Source of the DNA: Macrocystis pyrifera
Lineage: Eukaryota > Sar > Phaeophyceae > Laminariales > Laminariaceae
Assembly (NCBI GenBank): GCA_031763025.1
Contig: JASSKH010000014.1
Coordinates: forward strand, 12,161,201-12,225,200
Length of the DNA: 64,000 nucleotides
Direction: 5' to 3'
Each line of letters opens with the position of its first letter. Position 1 is the stretch's first letter. Positions 56,101-62,827 of this stretch are shown piece after piece. A program made the translations under genes and the position numbers. The notes under the pieces are model-generated. The model ran no database searches, had not been told where the DNA came from, and saw only the letters and a program-made list of their open reading frames with translations.

Positions 56101-59100
56101 AACATTGAAGTACCTTCTTGTCGTCGAGGAAGCCAAAGCACGCGCTCAGGAGGGCGGGACAGTGTCAGAAGCACTTTCTGCTGTGTTCTTGTACCTGCAC
56201 TGTTTCAGCACCCGCCGACTCCTACCTGCCAATGCAATACCTGCCGACGCATTACTTCCTGGGCACGCTCCTCTGCTGCAGATGTTCAGAGCAGTCTTTG
56301 ATTTGTCGACGCTCGGTGGTCACAACACCCTGCACGAACAAAGAAAGGAAGACGAGCGTGCAGGTCTCCCCCCCCCCCCTCCTCTGCCGGTGTTATCGAG
56401 CGCGGGACAGTAGTTGTGTTAGAGTGCGTCAAGCCATTACGACTGCTACCATGTACTACATCAATAGCATCAGTCCCAGTCATGCACATGTCCTACAGCG
56501 TGGTCCCCACGCTTTGCCGTGATCACGACTTCGAGTTTGTCATCCATATGCAAAAAAGTCTGCCACACAAGCGGCTCTTTGTAGGACGCAGCTCTACCCT
56601 CCATGCGACTCGCCGAACGCCTCGCGTTTCGCTTCGCGCTGGGCGCCCGCCGCAGGCAATCAGTTCCTGCCCGGTCGGTGGAACTCCGACGCGCCCAGTC
56701 CCGGCATCGTAGGGGTGAGAGGGTCTGTGCCCATACGCGTACGGCCATGCATGACAATGAGTACACCCCCCCCTCCCAACATCCCCCCTCTCTGCACGCC
56801 TCGGGCCTCTCTCACTGGTTTTTTGCGGGATGTAATATGCAGAGCGGAAGCCAAGGCGGTGGCGGTCAGCGCGGAGGTGGCGGAACTCCGATCAGAGGCG
56901 GCGAGATTACAAACAGGCGCCGACAGGACGGTTGCTCCGCATCTGAAGAGAAACGTGAGGGGTTTGTCTCGCGTGCTTCCCCCGAGTTAGCGAATAGCGA
57001 CCGTGGGAGCGTCGTTATGATTGCGAAAAATTGTGCATCTCGTGGGAACACGCATTCGAAATCATGTTCGAAGTTGAACGAGCAGGGCCGCTGCCCCTTT
57101 GCCTGAGCCACACTACGTAGGGCTCAGTTGGATGTCGTCTTGGAGACCATCGCCGAGTTGGTGTGAGTGACTCCGTGCCGATTATTTTTGAGTACCAAGA
57201 GACGTGTCCCTGTGCGGGTCTTGAATATTCATCGTGCGTGCCATGTACTTTCTTTTTTGGCAGACAAAAACAAAAAACAAGGACGACCGTTTTTTGCTAT
57301 TACGGAGGACCAATCTAAATAAGACCAAGTATTCTTAGTAAAAAAAGGTAAATATATACCAGGTAGGTTTTTGTTTGTACCGTAGGTCCTGTTTACTATG
57401 TTCCCTCGTAATACATGCATGCTGTGTGCGCGCTTCCTTTTTAGAACGAAATAGAGCGCTGCCAATGCGACGGTTTCGCCAATTTAGATTGGGTCATTTC
57501 AGAAAAACAAAATATGAAGCAAGGTTAAGGACACTATCACCATGGAGCATATATATATATATACCACTCTGACCCGAAATATAGAGACCGTTAGTATATA
57601 CTTATTCAATCCAAGTGATCCTTATATTTTGGTTCGGAGTGGTACATATATATATACATATATACCACGTATATAGTATTCAGAACCAACGACGGGCCCG
57701 AAAAAACCACGTACCAGGTATACCCCCTACGTATACACGCCATATTTTGGTTCTGATCAATCCTTATGATGTCCACCCCCCGGTAAACAGCTCGATATGC
57801 AGGTCACGACGTCGAAAGGAAGCACGATCAGTACCGTCACCCTTTAGCCAGACAGTTTTCGGGCGTTGTCCCAATCACAATATTCCCTGCGAAAATGTGC
57901 TTCAAATACAAAACTCGCTTGGCGCAAGTGACAGGCCTCGCGAGGGGTGGGTGCGCTTTGAAAACACACACAGGCAGCCACCCGCGCGCGTGTGTGGAAA
58001 TATCTGCCAGGTATCTGAAGTGGGCTCAATTTTTTTTTCGTTTTTTCTATTTTGTTTTCTTGTTTTTTTTGGGGTGTCACAGGCGGAGCTGGAGGGTCAA
58101 CTGGAAGACGCTCGAAGGAGGGTCGCGGGCCTGACTGCTGAAGCAGACCGTCTGAAGGTGACTGACCGACCCGTCCTTTGAAGAAGATAGGGATACCAGG
58201 ACGTACCTGGCACGTTTTATGATGAGTCCTCGCTTCAGGAGCTCCAACAACCGATGTTCAAAAACAGAACAAAAAAACAAATGCATCGACTGTAACGATA
58301 TTTTGGGTAGCTCCGCAGTTGCAATATTGGGTTGAGGGTCGTCGCCAGTGCTGCTCCATGGTCCGGGCTGAAGAATGTTGGAGTACCTCAGTACCTGCCA
58401 GACCACGGGTCTATCGCACAGGCTTTGTAAACGCAATCCCCGTACTGAAAGAGGGGGGGGGGGGAGGGGGGGAAGGGGTACTCGATTTCATGCATGGCCG
58501 TAGCCGTGTGACCAATAGACCCTCGCGTCCCGGGGGGGGGGGGGGGGGGGGGGCGTATTCATTCGTTGCTTGCCTTAGCCATTTGACCATTATTGGCCAC
58601 GCATCCCTTTCGAGACGGAGCCCCATTTGCTACTCCTATTAGTGACAGAGACACCTCCAACAGTTGGGGCTCGGGGCGCTCGCTCATAACGTTGTTTCCA
58701 TCTTCTACATAGCTTTTTTTTCGCTCAGATTGTTTTCCCCTTCCTATTCCGCCGCCTGCGGCCACCATCTGTGTACGGGGGGGGGGGGCACGCATGCAAG
58801 GGATTTGACCCCCGTCGAATGGGATGTGTCCGAGATTTGACGAGGAAGTGCTGTGTCGAGTACCCCCCCCCCCCGAGTCGCTAAAAACTCGCGTTTTTGT
58901 TTAACCGTTCGACACGGTGCTCCGCCGTGATACAAAACGCTGAAAGAGCCCGGCCCGACCTGAAGTCCCCTTGTCCGCCGCGCGTCGGTGCTGACCTAAA
59001 CAAGGTCCCAGGGCCTTACCCCCTAAGTGAAGGTTGCACGTTTTGTTCAGCCCGAAAGTTTGCCACCGTCGAGAGGGGAGGGGGCTCCTTGGTCCATTTC

Positions 59101-59651
59101 TCTCTTACGGCTGTAAACACACACAACAAAAACTCGTTCTTTATTCCTGCGGGGTTCGGCGTAGATGGGGTGAACTCTCGGGCCCCACCCCAACACACTC
59201 GGCTACGCGCCCGATTTGTAGCCCATAAAGAGGAGGATGGTCGGTTCGCGCAGACAAAAGTGCTTCAAAGTTTCGTCGTGTGTTTCGGGTGATGTGCTTC
59301 GCGTGAGAGTATCTCAGGAAGAAGGGCACCTCTCTCCCCCCCCCCCCCTGCCATTGGGATCGCTCCTTCAATGTGTCTCAAAAACCTGCTGTTGGGCGGG
59401 GTGAGGGGTTCGTAGAGAGGTGAGGCGTACCCCTACCGGGGAAGCGCGCACGCGGACGCATGGTAGGGTGGGGTTGCACCTCACTTTCTCTGAGGCTCTA
59501 CTCTTGAGGAGCTCCACGTCTCCCAAGACGACCCTGACTCGGAGAAGCATTGTACTCTCTCGTCCATGGAACAAAACCACGCCCTTAAGTCTGTAGCGAG
59601 AGGTGTCAGATCGGGTCATCACATGCTCACGCGTCCTGCTTGTGGTATGAT

Positions 59652-59694
<43 letters not shown>

Positions 59695-59972
59695 GGTTCT
59701 GCCTCTGTAACGGGAAAAAAAACGGGTCAAATTGACGCGCAGACCCGGACCTTGAACGTAGAAGTGTGGCGAGCTCCAGCCTTAAACCTAACCAACCCGC
59801 CGGTGGGCAAAAAAAACAACAACAAACCAAAAAAGTGGAGAGGTGAGGCAAACTCCTGCCACGGAAGCACGCCCGCGTTTCTTCATCTGTAACTGTCTGT
59901 AACTGTCTGTAACTGCTGTGTGGGGAGAGGCGCCAATATTAAACCGAGAGCATGTGTGTACAAAGACAAACT

Positions 59973-60008
<36 letters not shown>

Positions 60009-60445
60009 CCCAACCCAAATCAATGGTGGTCCGTTTTTTTTTTTTTTTTTTCGTTTCAACCCCCTGTTGTTGTATCTTGAATGTTGTATGCTTTGCCTTT
60101 TCTGCAGGCAGCACATTTGGCTGAGATGGCCGGTCTAAAGAACGAAGTTTCCGAGAAACTTCCGTGGATTGCCGAGAAGGCATCCGCGGCGGCGAGCAGT
60201 GAGTGGCGCAAGCGGGCGGAGGAGGAGACGGAGGCCGTCCGGGCGGAGAGGGACCGGAGGGTTGGAGAGTTACAGGTGGTTCACAATGTCGAGAAAGAGG
60301 GAGAGATGAGTTCGTTCGTAGTGTCAGAGTGTTACACAAGTGGGTGCAAGGATGTCGCTAGATCACGTGAAGCAGTGAAAAATGCGCGCGCGGGGGGGGG
60401 GGGGTGTACTCGATAGGAGAGGTGTACTCGATCTCATACATGATG

Positions 60446-60490
<45 letters not shown>

Positions 60491-62769
60491 AAGGATACTC
60501 CAAATCGACTCGGACATCCTCTACTCTCAATGCGTCCGTGCCGACCTTCAGAGAGATGACATTTTCGAACAATCCTAAGCAACCAATCGTTCAACGTATC
60601 TATGCAGCCCCATGCATCGCGCTCCATCACGGTAGTTTACCTATCGGACAGTACCTGGTCGTGATAACGATATGGCCCAGCATTGACTAAAACATGGTTG
60701 ATTGTCCCCACTACCTCCTCCATTCATGCTCATTCCGAGAAATTTCCCAGAACATTCCCAGGCGGTCGGGCGTAGGGCTTTTGGGTTTCGTGCTAGTCTG
60801 AGGATCTAAGTTTATTTCAACCCTCTTACTTTGTGGACGTCAACTGTTTTTTCTGCCTTTCCCTCCCTCCCTCCCTCCCTCCCTCCCTCTTTCACCGTTC
60901 TCGTGTTCCCGTGTTTTGTCGTTGCCCGTGATTCGGGGGCGTGTGGATCTTTTTTTTTAACTTCTCCTGTCGGTGTGGGCGAGGGGAACTGTCGTTGCAG
61001 ACGAGGGGAACTGTCGGTTTCCTTGGTTATATCGCCTCGCCGCTTGACTTAGTGCATGCAGACGGCCGTAAAGAGAGAGCGTCGAGGTCCCACTAGAGGG
61101 GTGCGATCGTTGTTCGGCGCTAGTTTGTTTTTTCTCCCCAATAATACCGAAACAAAAAATAGGAAAAAATCTGGTCGAGAGAGTGAGCCTTTTCCGACAA
61201 CAGAATGAATGTCCGAAAGGCGTTGTACAATAGAGGTTTCACCCTGTATCTGTATCTGTTGAGGCTCCTACTGCCTGTATCTGTAACTGTATCTGTATCT
61301 GTTGTGCCCCCCCCAGCGCATGGCGCGGAATTAATTCAACGGGGACAGACAAACAGACAAACAGGCAAACAGGCAAGCACATGAATACGACTGATGAATA
61401 CGACTGACGAATCTAAGCGCATCTCGCACGTGCACGTCTACGTGTACGCACACAACATCAAGCCCAGCACTGAAGGGCACAAATTACGGCCCTCATACCC
61501 GGCCCAGGTCTATCGAGGTCTCAAACATCAGGCGTCCGGTGAGGACGCCGTGGTGGCTCATTTTTTGTTTTTATGGGACAGCTCAATTTTTTTTTTCTTT
61601 ATGGGACAGCCTCTAGCGTAGAACGCCTCTCGGCTCTATTTTAGCGACCCCCTACACCGTTGTTCGAGATACACCACGAGCGCCGAAAAAACGACCGCAA
61701 CCCCTTGGGCGAGCGCAGTGCTCTTTTACGGCGTGCCCGACGCACGCACGCACAGCAGGAGCAAAGGGCAGTTTACGTCACCTCCTTCGGAGGCGTTCGG
61801 CGATACGGGTTCGCGCTTAATTTTCTGAGGCTCCTCACTTGACCTTAAGGAGCTCCATACCTCACCCGAAAACTGACTTCAATAAAAATCAAATTGCATC
61901 CCGATGAAAAATCCCACGGCCCAAGCATACTGAAACGTCATTTTTTGGAAACAAGATTGACATTGCGACGATTTTGGGCTAAGGAGCCCGTCATTCAGTA
62001 AAAAACAGTTTAGTGGAAATGTGCTACCTTCATCGTGGAAAACGTCATAGGGACCCCTTTCTCTAAAGGACTCCCTCTGAAACAATGGTTGATAAAACGG
62101 TGGTGATGCTGATACCAACTCGTCTCACTTGGTGGCGGGTGATGCCAGCCTGCCCACAAGCCGCACGACGCGCCCGGCAAGTGCGAGGAGGATCATGCCG
62201 CGCCCCTCCCGAACGATTATCTTGCAATTTTACTCCCTAGACCGATTTGCATCACCCCCCCCCCCCCCCCCCCCCCCCCCCTGCCAAAACCACGCAGTAG
62301 TATAGTGTCTGTTTTGCTGCCATCGTCGCCTTCATCTGTAGCCCACAAAATGATCCGGCGGGTGTGTGTGTGCTGTCTATCGTTTGCCTCACAAGGCGGC
62401 ACACGACGACGCGCTACGCACGGTAGCAATGTCCACCGCCAATACGTCCGACGGCGGCTGACTCGAAACGATTGGTACTGCTGTCTTGTGCGGAAAACAC
62501 ACGCCTCGATCATCGTGGTGAGACCGGTTTGACGCCGCGGCGCCCCCGTCACATGCATTACGCGGCGGAATCGGAATCGGAATCGGATAGGGATAGGGTG
62601 TGCTTCCCGTATGGCGGGTGGTGGCTGTAGAAATAAACCCGATGCTAACGGCCTAGCCCAAAAGTACTTCTTTTTTTCCTTTCTAAAGGAGTAAACCACT
62701 GAGCCACTCAGCCAGAGCTAGCTGAGTGGTCTAGCAAGTAGTGCTATATAACCAACACGGCCTCGCCAG

Positions 62770-62827
<58 letters not shown>

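Larger units (their letters stand above)
58158..60107 (+). other. Intron 18, with repeat D and a GCA repeat
   Basis: About 1.95 kb. Repeat D copy 10 at 58450-58620 with several G runs, (GCA)n at 59651-59693, poly-C at about 59974-60006 and a T run before the acceptor. Confidence 0.65.

Noticed and set aside
62690..62750. tRNA-like word on the - strand (TGGCTCAGTGG)
   Set aside because: A-box-like but no B box or foldable T arm was found.
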